A stretch of DNA of 64,000 nt. Source: JAABRB01 sp041617635 (lineage in GTDB: Bacteria; Pseudomonadota; Gammaproteobacteria; Burkholderiales; SG8-39). This document shows, piece by piece, positions 8,774-17,330 of the stretch. Below the pieces are notes generated by a model. The model had not been told where the DNA came from and made no database searches. It saw only the letters and a list, made by a program, of their open reading frames with translations. How positions within the stretch are numbered: the first letter of the stretch is position 1; every line of letters starts with the position of its first letter. The stretch is from the NCBI GenBank assembly GCA_041617635.1, contig JBFJOO010000008.1, positions 1 through 64,000 on the forward strand, in the 5' to 3' direction. A program made the position numbers and the translations under genes.

Positions 8774-9071
8774 GACGAGGACCGCGATCGGGCAGGGAGT
8801 GTAGCAGATCGGCACGGATGACCGCGCGAAAGGTGTCAGCGGTTCAGGGAATTCTGCCGCCCGGACGCCGCGCGCGTGCCGCCGGAAACGCACCAACGCG
8901 CGGCGTTCGGGCGCGGCGACGAACTCTGACATAATGGCGTCGAACTGCCGCGCCTCGCGGGCGGCATGGGCGCCCGCAACGACGCCTGCAGCCGCCAGCT
9001 TCGGCAGCTTTCCGCCGGTTTGCGTCCCGTCAGCTTGCGTCCCATGAGTTTGCTTCGATTGCCCCGCTATC

Positions 9072-11795
9072 GTGAGTAAGACCCTGCTCCTGGTCGACGG
9101 CTCTTCGTACCTCTACCGCGCGTTCCACGCGCTGCCCGATCTGCGCAATGCGCAGGGCGAGCCGACCGGCGCCATCCACGGCGTGCTGAACATGCTAAAG
9201 CGGCTCACCACCGACTACAAGGCAGATTTCCTCGCCTGCGTGTTCGACGCGAAGGGCAAGACGTTTCGCGACGATCTCTATTCAGAGTACAAGGCGAACC
9301 GCGCGCCGATGCCCGACGACCTCGGCGTGCAGATCGCGCCGCTGAAGGAAGCGATCGCAGCGCTTGGCTGGCCGCTCGTGGAGATCGAGGGCGTCGAGGC
9401 CGATGACGTGATCGGCACGCTCGCGCGCGAGGCGGCGGAGCGGGGCATCGACACGATCGTGTCCACCGGCGACAAGGACCTCGCCCAGCTCGTCAACGGG
9501 CACGTCTCGCTCGTCAACACCATGACGAACGAGAAGCTCGACGTCGCGGGCGTGCGCTCGAAGTTCGGCGTGTCGCCGGAGCGGATCGTGGATTATCTCG
9601 CGCTCGTCGGCGACACCGTGGACAACGTTCCCGGGGTCGCGAAGGTCGGCCCCAAGACCGCCGCGAAGTGGATCGACCAGTATGGTTCGCTCGACGAGGT
9701 GATCGCGCATGCGGACGAGATCGCCGGCGTAGTGGGCGAGAACCTGCGCAGCGTGCGCGACTGGCTGCCGAGGGGTCGCGAGCTCCTCACGGTGAAATGC
9801 GACGTGGCGCTGCCGGTCGCAGTGGAGGACCTCGTGCCGCGCGACCGCGATCGCGCCGCGCTCACCACCTTGTTTCAGCGCTTCGGCTTGAAGAGCTGGC
9901 TGAAGGAAGTGCAAGGTCCGGAGTCGGACATATCGGGCGAGGCTCGGGAAGCGGCGAAGAACGGCGCGGCGCCGGCCGCCGACCCGGTCGAGCGGCGCTA
10001 CGAGACGCTGCTCACCGAGGCCGATGTGCGGCGCTGGCTCGCGTCGATCGAGCGTGCGGAGGCGGTGGCCGTGGACACCGAGACCACGTCGCTCGATCCG
10101 CTCGCCGCGCGGCTGGTCGGCATGTCGTTCAGCGCCGAACCGGGCCGCGCCGCCTATCTCGCGATCGACCACCGGTACGCCGGCGCGCCGGCGCAGCTCG
10201 GTGCCGAGCGCGCGCTCGCGCTTGTGCGGCCGTGGCTCGAGGACCCGGCGCGGAAGAAGATCGGCCAGAACCTCAAGTACGATCAGCACGTGCTCGCAAA
10301 TCACGGCGTGAAGCTCGCGGGCGTGGCGCATGACACGCTGCTCGAGCACTATGTGCTGGAGAGCCACGGGCGCCACGACATGGATACCCTCGCGGAGCGC
10401 TACCTCGGCGTGAAGACGGTCAGCTATGACGAGGTGACCGGAAAGGGGGCGAGCCGCATCGGTTTCGAGCAAGTGGACGTGAAGCTCGCGACGGACTACG
10501 CCGCCGAGGACGCGGACATCACGCTGCGTCTGCATCACGCGCTCTTCCCGAGAATCGCCGCCGACGAGAAGCTCATGTTCGTCTACGCGGAGATTGAGCT
10601 GCCCGTGCGGGAGATCCTATTCCGCATGGAGAGGAACGGCGTGCTCGTCGACGGCGCGCTCCTCGAGACGCATAGCCGGGAGCTCGAGCGCGCGCTGCTG
10701 GCGCTCGAGGAGCGGGCGCACAAAGAGGCGGGCCAGCCGTTCAACATGAATTCGCCGAAGCAGATCGCCGAGATCTTTTTCGAGCGGATGAAGCTGCCGG
10801 TGGTGAAGAAGACCTCCAGCGGCGCGCCTTCGACCGACGAGGAGGTGCTCGAGAAGCTGGCGCTCGATTTTCCACTGCCGAAGACGCTGCTGGAGTACCG
10901 TGCGCTCGCCAAGCTGAAGTCCACCTACACCGACAAGTTGCCGCGCATGGTGAATCCGGAGACTGGTCGCGTTCACACCAGCTACGGGCAGGCGACCGCG
11001 GTGACCGGGCGGCTCGCCTCGACCGACCCCAACCTGCAGAACATCCCGGTGCGCACCGCGGAGGGCCGGCGGATCCGAGAGGCCTTCGTCGCGCCCGCGG
11101 GAAGCGTCATCGTGTCGGCGGACTATTCGCAGATCGAGCTGCGGATCATGGCGCACATCTCCGAGGACGAGAGTCTGCTGCGCGCCTTCGCCGCGGGCGA
11201 GGACGTGCACCGGGCCACCGCGGCGGAGATCTTCGGCAGAAGCCCGGCGCAGGTCACGTCCGAGGAGCGGCGCTATGCCAAGGTGATCAACTTCGGGCTG
11301 ATCTACGGCATGAGCGCGTTCGGGCTCGCGCAGCAACTGGGCCTGGAGCGGGCGACCGCGCAGGCCTATATCGACAGTTACTTCGCGCGCTACCCCGGCG
11401 TCGCGAAGTACATGGAGTCCACGCGCATGCAGGCGCGCGAGAGCGGTTACGTCGAGACCGTGTTCGGGCGCCGGCTCTGGCTCCCCGAGATTCGGGGCGC
11501 GAACGCGCAACGCCGCGCCGGCTCCGAGCGCGCGGCGATCAACGCGCCGATGCAGGGTACCGCGGCGGACCTGATCAAGCTCTCGATGATCGCGGTGCAA
11601 GGCTGGCTGGATACCGCGCGGCTCGCCGCGAAGCTCGTGATGCAGGTGCACGACGAGCTGGTGCTGGAAGTGCCCGAAGCGGAAGTCGAGCGCGTGAAGG
11701 CGGAGCTGCCGCCGCTCATGAGCGGCGTGGCGGATCTCCGCGTGCCGCTCGTCGTCGACGTCGGCGTCGGGCGCAACTGGGACGAGGCACACTAA
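9072..11795 (+). CDS. polA: DNA polymerase I
   Basis: A 907-aa full-length Pol I, used in Okazaki-fragment processing and repair. The 5'-3' exonuclease domain covers about 1-290 (LLLVDGSSYLYRAFHAL, YKANRAPMP, GDTVDNVPGV). The 3'-5' exonuclease domain at about 320-500 keeps its DxE metal ligands in VDTETTSLDP, so proofreading should be active. The polymerase domain holds motif A DYSQIELRIMAHIS, the O-helix RRYAKVINFGLIYGMS, and motif C MQVHDELVLEVPE. Translation starts at GTG 9072. A short frame, ATG 9044 to TAA 9079, overlaps this start. Confidence 0.98.
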   Translation: MSKTLLLVDGSSYLYRAFHALPDLRNAQGEPTGAIHGVLNMLKRLTTDYKADFLACVFDAKGKTFRDDLYSEYKANRAPMPDDLGVQIAPLKEAIAALGWPLVEIEGVEADDVIGTLAREAAERGIDTIVSTGDKDLAQLVNGHVSLVNTMTNEKLDVAGVRSKFGVSPERIVDYLALVGDTVDNVPGVAKVGPKTAAKWIDQYGSLDEVIAHADEIAGVVGENLRSVRDWLPRGRELLTVKCDVALPVAVEDLVPRDRDRAALTTLFQRFGLKSWLKEVQGPESDISGEAREAAKNGAAPAADPVERRYETLLTEADVRRWLASIERAEAVAVDTETTSLDPLAARLVGMSFSAEPGRAAYLAIDHRYAGAPAQLGAERALALVRPWLEDPARKKIGQNLKYDQHVLANHGVKLAGVAHDTLLEHYVLESHGRHDMDTLAERYLGVKTVSYDEVTGKGASRIGFEQVDVKLATDYAAEDADITLRLHHALFPRIAADEKLMFVYAEIELPVREILFRMERNGVLVDGALLETHSRELERALLALEERAHKEAGQPFNMNSPKQIAEIFFERMKLPVVKKTSSGAPSTDEEVLEKLALDFPLPKTLLEYRALAKLKSTYTDKLPRMVNPETGRVHTSYGQATAVTGRLASTDPNLQNIPVRTAEGRRIREAFVAPAGSVIVSADYSQIELRIMAHISEDESLLRAFAAGEDVHRATAAEIFGRSPAQVTSEERRYAKVINFGLIYGMSAFGLAQQLGLERATAQAYIDSYFARYPGVAKYMESTRMQARESGYVETVFGRRLWLPEIRGANAQRRAGSERAAINAPMQGTAADLIKLSMIAVQGWLDTARLAAKLVMQVHDELVLEVPEAEVERVKAELPPLMSGVADLRVPLVVDVGVGRNWDEAH

Positions 11796-11818
11796 GCAGT
11801 GCAGAGTGGGGAGGCGAG

Positions 11819-12751
11819 ATGACTGACACGGTGCAGGCGCCCGAGCGGATCGGGCTGGTCGGGCTGGGGCAGATGGGGGCGCCGATGGGGCGGAATCTGG
11901 CGCGCGCCGGCTTCCGTCTGGCCGCTGCCGACGCCGCCGCGGATGCGGTGCGCCGATTCGCGGCGGGTACGTCCTGTGAGACGCCTCCCGACCTGAGATC
12001 GCTCGGTGCGGCGTGCCGGGTGGTGATCACGATGCTCCCCGACGGCGCGACCGTTCGCCGGGTGGTGCTGGGGGACGGCGGCGATAGCCTGGCCGCCGGG
12101 CTTGCCCGGGGCGCCATCGTCATCGACATGAGCTCCTCGTCGCCGGTCGGCACGCGCGAGCTCGGAAGCGCGCTCGAAGAACGCGGCATCGCGTTCATCG
12201 ACGCACCGGTGTCGGGCGGCGTGAAGAAGGCGATCGACGGCAGCCTCGCGATCATGGCGGGCGGCGATCCGGCCGTCATCGAGGCGGTGCGCCCGGTGCT
12301 CGCCGCGATGGGGGGCAGGGTGTTCGCGACCGGCCCGCTCGGCGCCGGGCATGCGATGAAAGCGTTGAACAACTACGTCTCCGCCGCAGGGTTCGCGGCG
12401 GCCACCGAGGCAGTCCTCGCAGGTACCCGCTTCGGGCTCGCACCCGAGACGATCGTCGCCGTCCTGAACGCGGCGACCGGCCGCAACAACTCCACCGAGA
12501 ACAAGTTTCCGCAGTTCGTGCTGCCGCGCACATTCGACGCGGGATTCACCGTCGGGCTGATGGTCAAGGATCTGCGCATCGCGCTCGAGGTCGCGCAAGC
12601 GACCGAGATGCCGGCGCCGCTTGCCGAAGCCTGTCTCGCCGAATGGGTGGCCGTGGAGCGCGAGCTCGGCGCCGCAGCCGATCACACCGCGGCGGTCAAG
12701 CACTGGGAGCGCCTCGCCGGAAGCGAGATCTCCGCGAAGAAGGGCGTCTGA
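11819..12751 (+). CDS. NAD(P)-dependent oxidoreductase, 3-hydroxyisobutyrate dehydrogenase family
   Basis: A 310-aa beta-hydroxyacid dehydrogenase. The Rossmann fold opens with GLVGLGQMGAPMGRNLA (about 13-29). The substrate-binding DAPVSGGVKKA segment lies near 127, and the catalytic Lys in GAGHAMKALNNY near 182. Such enzymes oxidise 3-hydroxyisobutyrate, tartronate semialdehyde and related hydroxy acids; the substrate is not predictable. A strong GGGGAGG ribosome site precedes the ATG. It is first in a rightward row with the glutamine synthetase-like gene (56 bp on) and the Rieske oxygenase genes, so a catabolic role in that pathway is plausible. Confidence 0.88.
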   Translation: MTDTVQAPERIGLVGLGQMGAPMGRNLARAGFRLAAADAAADAVRRFAAGTSCETPPDLRSLGAACRVVITMLPDGATVRRVVLGDGGDSLAAGLARGAIVIDMSSSSPVGTRELGSALEERGIAFIDAPVSGGVKKAIDGSLAIMAGGDPAVIEAVRPVLAAMGGRVFATGPLGAGHAMKALNNYVSAAGFAAATEAVLAGTRFGLAPETIVAVLNAATGRNNSTENKFPQFVLPRTFDAGFTVGLMVKDLRIALEVAQATEMPAPLAEACLAEWVAVERELGAAADHTAAVKHWERLAGSEISAKKGV

Positions 12752-12807
12752 GCGGGTCGGGATGCGCGAGCGGACTTGCGCGAAGTGCAAGCAGGGAGAC
12801 AACGAGA

Positions 12808-14298
12808 ATGACCCGCAAGGGGTTCATCGAGAAACACGGTCTCTGGACCGACGATCAGAAGAAGCAGGCGAAGGAGCTGACCGCCCAGGTGCGCAAGCAG
12901 GGCCTGCGGCTCATTCGCCTCGCGTGGGCCGACCCGCACGGCTGGGCGCGCGCCAAGGCGGTCACCATTCCAACGTTCAACGAAGCTCTCGCCGAGGGCT
13001 ACAACATCAACGTCGCGACCACGACGCTGGATGCATCGGGCGCGCGCACGTTCAGCTCGTTCACGCGCGGCGGCGGCATGGATCTCGACGAGATGACCGG
13101 CTCGCCGAACATCGTCATCGTCCCGGATCCCGGCACTTTCCGCGTCCTGCCGTGGGCGCCGAGCGTGGGCTGGGTGCTCTGCGACGAGTATTTCACGAGC
13201 GGCGGGACGTACCACTTCTCTCCCCGCCATCTGCTGAAGAAGCAGCTGCGGCGGCTAGGCGAGGAAGGGATGGACTACGTCGTTGGCCTCGAGGTCGAGT
13301 GGTATCTCGCCCGGGTCGCCGAAGAGCACTTGAGCGAGGAGCACATGGGCGTCCCCGGGATGCGCGGACGGGCGCTGCGGACGCATCCGGTCGAGCCTGG
13401 CTATGCATACCACTCGGAATCGAACATGGATCTGATACAGCCCGTGCTCACGGCGCTCCAGGAGGGCCTCGAAGCCCTCGGACTCCCGCTGCGGTCGCTC
13501 GAGAAAGAGTGGGGGCCCGGCCAACTCGAATGCACGTTCGCCGCCTCACCGGCCCTGCAGGCGGCCGACGACATGCTGCTCTTCCGCACGGCGACCAAGC
13601 AGATCTGCCGGCGCATGGGCTACTTCGCCACCTTCATGGCCCGCCCTGCCCTGAAGGGCTATTACGCGAGCGGCTGGCACCTGCATCAATCGGTCACCGA
13701 TGCGCAGACCGGGAAGAATCTCTTCACGCCGAAAGCGGCCGGCGAGCCCTTGTCGCCTCTCGGCCGGTCGTTTCTTGCCGGGCTGCTCGAGCACGCGGTC
13801 GCGGCGACCGTGTTCGCGACGCCCACCGTCAACGGCTACCGGCGCTTCCGACCGAACTCGCTCGCGCCCGACCGCAGCGGCTGGGGCATCGATCACCGCG
13901 GCGCAATGATCCGTGTCGTCGGCGGCGCCGGCGATCCGCGCACTCGCCTCGAGAATCGCGCCGGAGAGCCCTCCGCCAATCCCTACCTCTTCCTCCTCTC
14001 GCAGATCGTCGCGGGCCGCGACGGGATCGAGCAAGGGCGCGATCCCGGACCGCCGGATCTCGCACCGTATGCCGCAGACCGGCCCATGCTGCCGAGCACG
14101 CTCATGGATGCGCTCGACGCACTCGAGCGCAGCCCACTGTTTCGCAGGGAGGCCGGCGACATCTTTTTCGACTACTTCCTGAAACTGAAGCGCAACGAGG
14201 CCGCGAGATTCCTGCGCTACGTAGAGACGAGCGGTGTGCAGGACTGGCGCGACGAGCCCACCGACTGGGAGCAGAACGAGTACTTCGATTATTTCTAG
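12808..14298 (+). CDS. Glutamine synthetase-like gamma-glutamyl ligase
   Basis: A 496-aa member of the glutamine synthetase superfamily. Visible marks are the beta-grasp N domain (to about 110), metal-binding acids in VGLEVEWYL and KEWGPGQLECTF, the ATP-binding NGYRRFRPNSLAPDRSGW segment, and RLENRAGEPSANPYLFLL near the end. The adenylylation Tyr motif of ordinary GlnA is not seen, as in the GlnA-like enzymes that ligate glutamate to amines (PuuA, IpuC, AtdA1/TdnQ types). The start is ATG 12808, after GGGAG. The next genes are Rieske oxygenase subunits, an arrangement like aniline dioxygenase clusters; a gamma-glutamylated amine intermediate is an inference. Confidence 0.85.
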   Translation: MTRKGFIEKHGLWTDDQKKQAKELTAQVRKQGLRLIRLAWADPHGWARAKAVTIPTFNEALAEGYNINVATTTLDASGARTFSSFTRGGGMDLDEMTGSPNIVIVPDPGTFRVLPWAPSVGWVLCDEYFTSGGTYHFSPRHLLKKQLRRLGEEGMDYVVGLEVEWYLARVAEEHLSEEHMGVPGMRGRALRTHPVEPGYAYHSESNMDLIQPVLTALQEGLEALGLPLRSLEKEWGPGQLECTFAASPALQAADDMLLFRTATKQICRRMGYFATFMARPALKGYYASGWHLHQSVTDAQTGKNLFTPKAAGEPLSPLGRSFLAGLLEHAVAATVFATPTVNGYRRFRPNSLAPDRSGWGIDHRGAMIRVVGGAGDPRTRLENRAGEPSANPYLFLLSQIVAGRDGIEQGRDPGPPDLAPYAADRPMLPSTLMDALDALERSPLFRREAGDIFFDYFLKLKRNEAARFLRYVETSGVQDWRDEPTDWEQNEYFDYF

Positions 14299-14301
14299 GT
14301 A

Positions 14302-14414
14302 GCGAATCGAGCCCAGGCGCCGTTGCAACGCAAGAGCGGGGTAAACGAACAAGGGGAGAATCCCCTTGTATATCCCCCAATCGGAACAAGGGGCTCCGCC
14401 CCTTGTAGATCCCC
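14302..14414 (+). repeat. Interspersed palindromic element, copy R2 (left module plus two hairpins)
   Basis: Two core palindromes follow each other. The first has CGAACAAGGGG paired with CCCCTTG and then TATATCCCCC; the second has GGAACAAGGGGC paired with GCCCCTTGTAGATCCCC. The preceding stretch from about 14302 contains TTGCAACGCAA, which can form a hairpin in the place where other copies have a different but also paired sequence. The element fills most of the gap between the glutamine synthetase-like and Rieske alpha genes, which read the same way. Confidence 0.75.
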
Positions 14415-14489
14415 GGTGCGCCCGCGCACGGCGCTGGACGCCGTAAGGGTGCGCGCGTACGCTAAACCATAGACGTAGAGGGAAGCACG

Positions 14490-15872
14490 ATGTCGAAACT
14501 GGAGCATCCCGCGGCACCCCCGGGCATCCTCGACGGGCGCGAGCCGCGCAACAACCTGGATCACCTCGTTCAAGAGGACCGCGTCCACCGCCTGATCTAC
14601 ACCGATCCCGGCATCTTCCAGGAGGAGATGACGAAGGTGTTCGGCGGGATCTGGGTGTATCTCGCCCACGAGAGCCAGGTTCCGCGCCGCGACGATTTCG
14701 TGACCACTCGGCTAGGTCTGCGCCCGATCATCGTCGTGCGCGACGGCGCAGGAAGGATCCGCGCCCTGTACAACCGGTGCACGCATCGCGGCACCACGCT
14801 CTGCCGTCACGATCGCGGATCGGCGAAGGCGTTTCAGTGCCCATATCACGGCTGGACCTACCTCAACACCGGGAAGCTGTCCGGGGTACCGTGGCCCGAC
14901 GGCTATGCGTGCGATTTCAAGGACGCGCAGTTCAATCTCGCGCAGGTGCCGCGCGTCGAGAGCTATCGGGGGTTCGTTTTCGGGACCCTGAACGCCGACG
15001 CGCCGTCGCTCGCCGAGCACCTCGGCCCGGTGACGCAACCGATCGACGAATGGCTCGACCGCCACCCCGGCGGGCGGGTGGTGCTCTCGGGCGCCAACCG
15101 CCTCAAGTACCGGGGGAACTGGAAGCTTGCGTACGACAATTCCTGCGACGGCTACCACGTCGTGTTCTCGCACCGCTCGCTCCTCGAGATGGAGAACCGG
15201 CTGGCGGACGAATCGAAGAAGGGCATGTCGTTCTACCGCTCGAAGCCCGACGATGCTCCGATGTACTGCCGGTACTTCGGCAACGGCCATCACTTCAAGG
15301 ACAAGCGGCCGAACGTCGCGAAGCGCCCGGGCGCGCTGTGGGAGATCGAGGGCAGCCACCCGGGCATGGAGCACTTCACGGACCAGATCAGACGGCGTCT
15401 CGGAGCGAACGCCGACCGGGCGCTCGACCTCGCCGCGTCCGAGCCGGTCAATATCAACGTGTTCCCGAACCTGCTCATTCTCGGCAACCACATCCAGGTC
15501 ATCGAGCCGCTCGCGGTAAACGAGACGAATCTCGTCTGGCACGGCACGGCGGTGGTCGACGAAGCGGGCGAGCTGGAGGGTGCCGTCGACGCCGTGAATG
15601 CGCTGCGCATGCGGACCCTGGAGTCCTTCCCGAATTTCGGCGAAGTGGACGACGCCGCGAACTTCGAGGAGATCCAGCGCGGCCTCGCCGCGTGCGAGGA
15701 CGAATGGGTCTATATGCATCGGGGCATGAATATTCCCGGCCGGATCAAGGTGGACGCGAACGGCGTCATCACCGCGCCGGCGACCGACGAGGTGTTCATG
15801 CGGGAATACATCAAGGAATGGCGCCGGATCATCCAGTCCCGGCCGGCGCTCCACGTCCGGCGCGAGCCGTGA
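14490..15872 (+). CDS. Aromatic ring-hydroxylating dioxygenase, Rieske alpha subunit
   Basis: A 460-aa large subunit of a Rieske non-haem iron oxygenase. The [2Fe-2S] ligands are Cys97 and His99 (CTHRG) and Cys117 and His120 (CPYHGW). The catalytic-domain mononuclear iron histidines are His223 and His228 in CDGYHVVFSH; the third ligand should be an acid further on. Such enzymes add both atoms of O2 to an aromatic ring using electrons from a reductase, with or without a ferredoxin; neither is encoded nearby. A GAGGGAAG site lies before the ATG. The beta-subunit gene follows after 9 bp. The substrate is unknown; the neighbouring glutamine synthetase-like gene suggests an aromatic amine. Confidence 0.93.
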   Translation: MSKLEHPAAPPGILDGREPRNNLDHLVQEDRVHRLIYTDPGIFQEEMTKVFGGIWVYLAHESQVPRRDDFVTTRLGLRPIIVVRDGAGRIRALYNRCTHRGTTLCRHDRGSAKAFQCPYHGWTYLNTGKLSGVPWPDGYACDFKDAQFNLAQVPRVESYRGFVFGTLNADAPSLAEHLGPVTQPIDEWLDRHPGGRVVLSGANRLKYRGNWKLAYDNSCDGYHVVFSHRSLLEMENRLADESKKGMSFYRSKPDDAPMYCRYFGNGHHFKDKRPNVAKRPGALWEIEGSHPGMEHFTDQIRRRLGANADRALDLAASEPVNINVFPNLLILGNHIQVIEPLAVNETNLVWHGTAVVDEAGELEGAVDAVNALRMRTLESFPNFGEVDDAANFEEIQRGLAACEDEWVYMHRGMNIPGRIKVDANGVITAPATDEVFMREYIKEWRRIIQSRPALHVRREP

Positions 15873-15881
15873 AGGCCGGCC

Positions 15882-16469
15882 ATGCAACCGGAGCGTGACC
15901 CATCGCGGTCGTCCTGGTACGTCGATGAAGCGTATTACCGCGCACTCGTCGAGGATTTCTCCGACTGGCAGCGCGACGAGCGCGCGGAGCCGGACCCGGC
16001 GCTGCGCGATCGCTGTCGCGCGCTACTGGAGCGGGAGGCGCGGCTGCTCGATCAGGGACGCTTCGAGGACTGGCTCGCGCTGTACGCGCCCGAATGCCTC
16101 TACTGGGTGCCCGGCACGCCGGGCGGCGGGGATCCGCGCCGCGAAGTCGCCCTCGCGTTCGACGACCGGCGGCAGCTCGAGAGCCGGATCTATCGCCTGC
16201 GGACCGGCTACGCCTGGTCGCAGGTCCCGCAGTCGCGGACCGTGCACCTGATCGCGAACGTCGAGGTCTTCCGCACGGAGGCCGCGGCGGTGTGGATGGT
16301 GCGGTCGAACTTCCTCATAAGCGAGTTTCGCGCCGGTGAGCGCGGCACCCTGGCGGGATGGTACGGCCATCGTCTCGCCGAACGCGACGGCCGCCTCGAG
16401 ATCCTCGTGAAACAGGCGAACCTGATCGACTGCGATCAGAGCCTGCACAATCCGAGCATCATCTTCTAG
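15882..16469 (+). CDS. Aromatic ring-hydroxylating dioxygenase, beta subunit
   Basis: A 195-aa protein with the cone-shaped SnoaL/NTF2-like fold of oxygenase small subunits. Family features are the early LLDQGRFEDWLALYAPECLYWVP segment, SRIYRLRTGYAWSQVPQSRT, and the ending around LVKQANLIDCDQSLHNPSIIF. It is structural in the alpha3-beta3 hexamer and has no cofactor. It is tightly linked to the alpha subunit gene and is the last gene of the rightward cluster; tam converges 29 bp away. Confidence 0.92.
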   Translation: MQPERDPSRSSWYVDEAYYRALVEDFSDWQRDERAEPDPALRDRCRALLEREARLLDQGRFEDWLALYAPECLYWVPGTPGGGDPRREVALAFDDRRQLESRIYRLRTGYAWSQVPQSRTVHLIANVEVFRTEAAAVWMVRSNFLISEFRAGERGTLAGWYGHRLAERDGRLEILVKQANLIDCDQSLHNPSIIF

Positions 16470-16498
16470 CGGGCGTTCGGGCTCACTCCGCGCGCAGA

Positions 16499-17263
16499 TC
16501 AGCGCTTCGCCACGAGGAACACGCGCCGGAACGGGAGGAGCGTCTTGCCGTCCGCGCGCCGCGGATAGTGGGCATCCATGAGGCGCACGTACTCCCGCTC
16601 GAAGCCGGCGCGCATTTCGCCGTCGAGCGCGTCGAGAAACTGTTTGAGCCAGGTGCCGCGGGTCCATTCGGCGACCGCGTGCTCGCCCTCGAGCACTTGC
16701 AGATACTCGGTCTCCCAGATGTCCAGCGCCGAGCAGCCGGCAACGAGCAGGTCGTAGTAGAAGCCCGGTTCGTGCACCGGCGGCGGCTTCAGCAGCGGCG
16801 CGAGCGTCGCGCGCCACGGCCCCGCGTGTGCCGCCTCGGCCACGCTCGTATGCGAGGGCGAACCGAAGTTGCGCGGCATCTGCACCGCGAGCACGCCGCC
16901 CGGCGCGAGCTCGTTGAGCAGCCGCGGGAACAGCGCGGCGTGATCCGGCAGCCAGTGCAGCGCCGCGTTCGAATAGATGAGATCGACCCTGGCATCCGGA
17001 CGCCACGCGGCGAGATTCGCCTCGATCCACTCCGCCTGCGGCAGGGCCTTGCGCGCCTCGGCAAGCATCTCCGGCGAGGCGTCCACTCCGGTGATGTGCG
17101 CCCCCGGCCAGCGCTCGGCCAGGTAACGCGCGACGTTACCTGGCCCGCAGCCGAGGTCGACGACCGCAGCCGGGCTCTCGAGCGGGATGCGCGCGAGCAG
17201 GTCGAGCGCGGGGCGGAGCCGCTGTCCGGCAAACTTCAGATACTGCGACGGATCCCAGGCCAT
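16499..17263 (-). CDS. tam: Trans-aconitate 2-methyltransferase
   Basis: A 254-aa SAM-dependent methyltransferase. The opening MAWDPSQYLKFAGQRLRPA is the hallmark of Tam, followed by motif I VVDLGCGPGNVARYLA and the ALHWLPDH segment. Tam esterifies trans-aconitate, a by-product that inhibits aconitase. It lies between the oxygenase genes and a TRAP transporter and is 67 bp downstream of the latter's last gene, so it could be read with it. A link of the TRAP system to tricarboxylic acids is possible but not shown. Confidence 0.9.
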   Translation of the reverse strand: MAWDPSQYLKFAGQRLRPALDLLARIPLESPAAVVDLGCGPGNVARYLAERWPGAHITGVDASPEMLAEARKALPQAEWIEANLAAWRPDARVDLIYSNAALHWLPDHAALFPRLLNELAPGGVLAVQMPRNFGSPSHTSVAEAAHAGPWRATLAPLLKPPPVHEPGFYYDLLVAGCSALDIWETEYLQVLEGEHAVAEWTRGTWLKQFLDALDGEMRAGFEREYVRLMDAHYPRRADGKTLLPFRRVFLVAKR

Positions 17264-17330
17264 TTTCCGTCGCGCGCCTGGAGCCGGTAGAGCGCATTGG
17301 GAAACGCCATGTCGGCCACTTCGGTGCTCC

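Noticed and set aside
12621..14408. A 595-codon frame overlapping the dehydrogenase end and the glutamine synthetase-like gene.
   Set aside because: It is out of phase with the well-conserved ligase frame and has an Arg-rich shadow composition.
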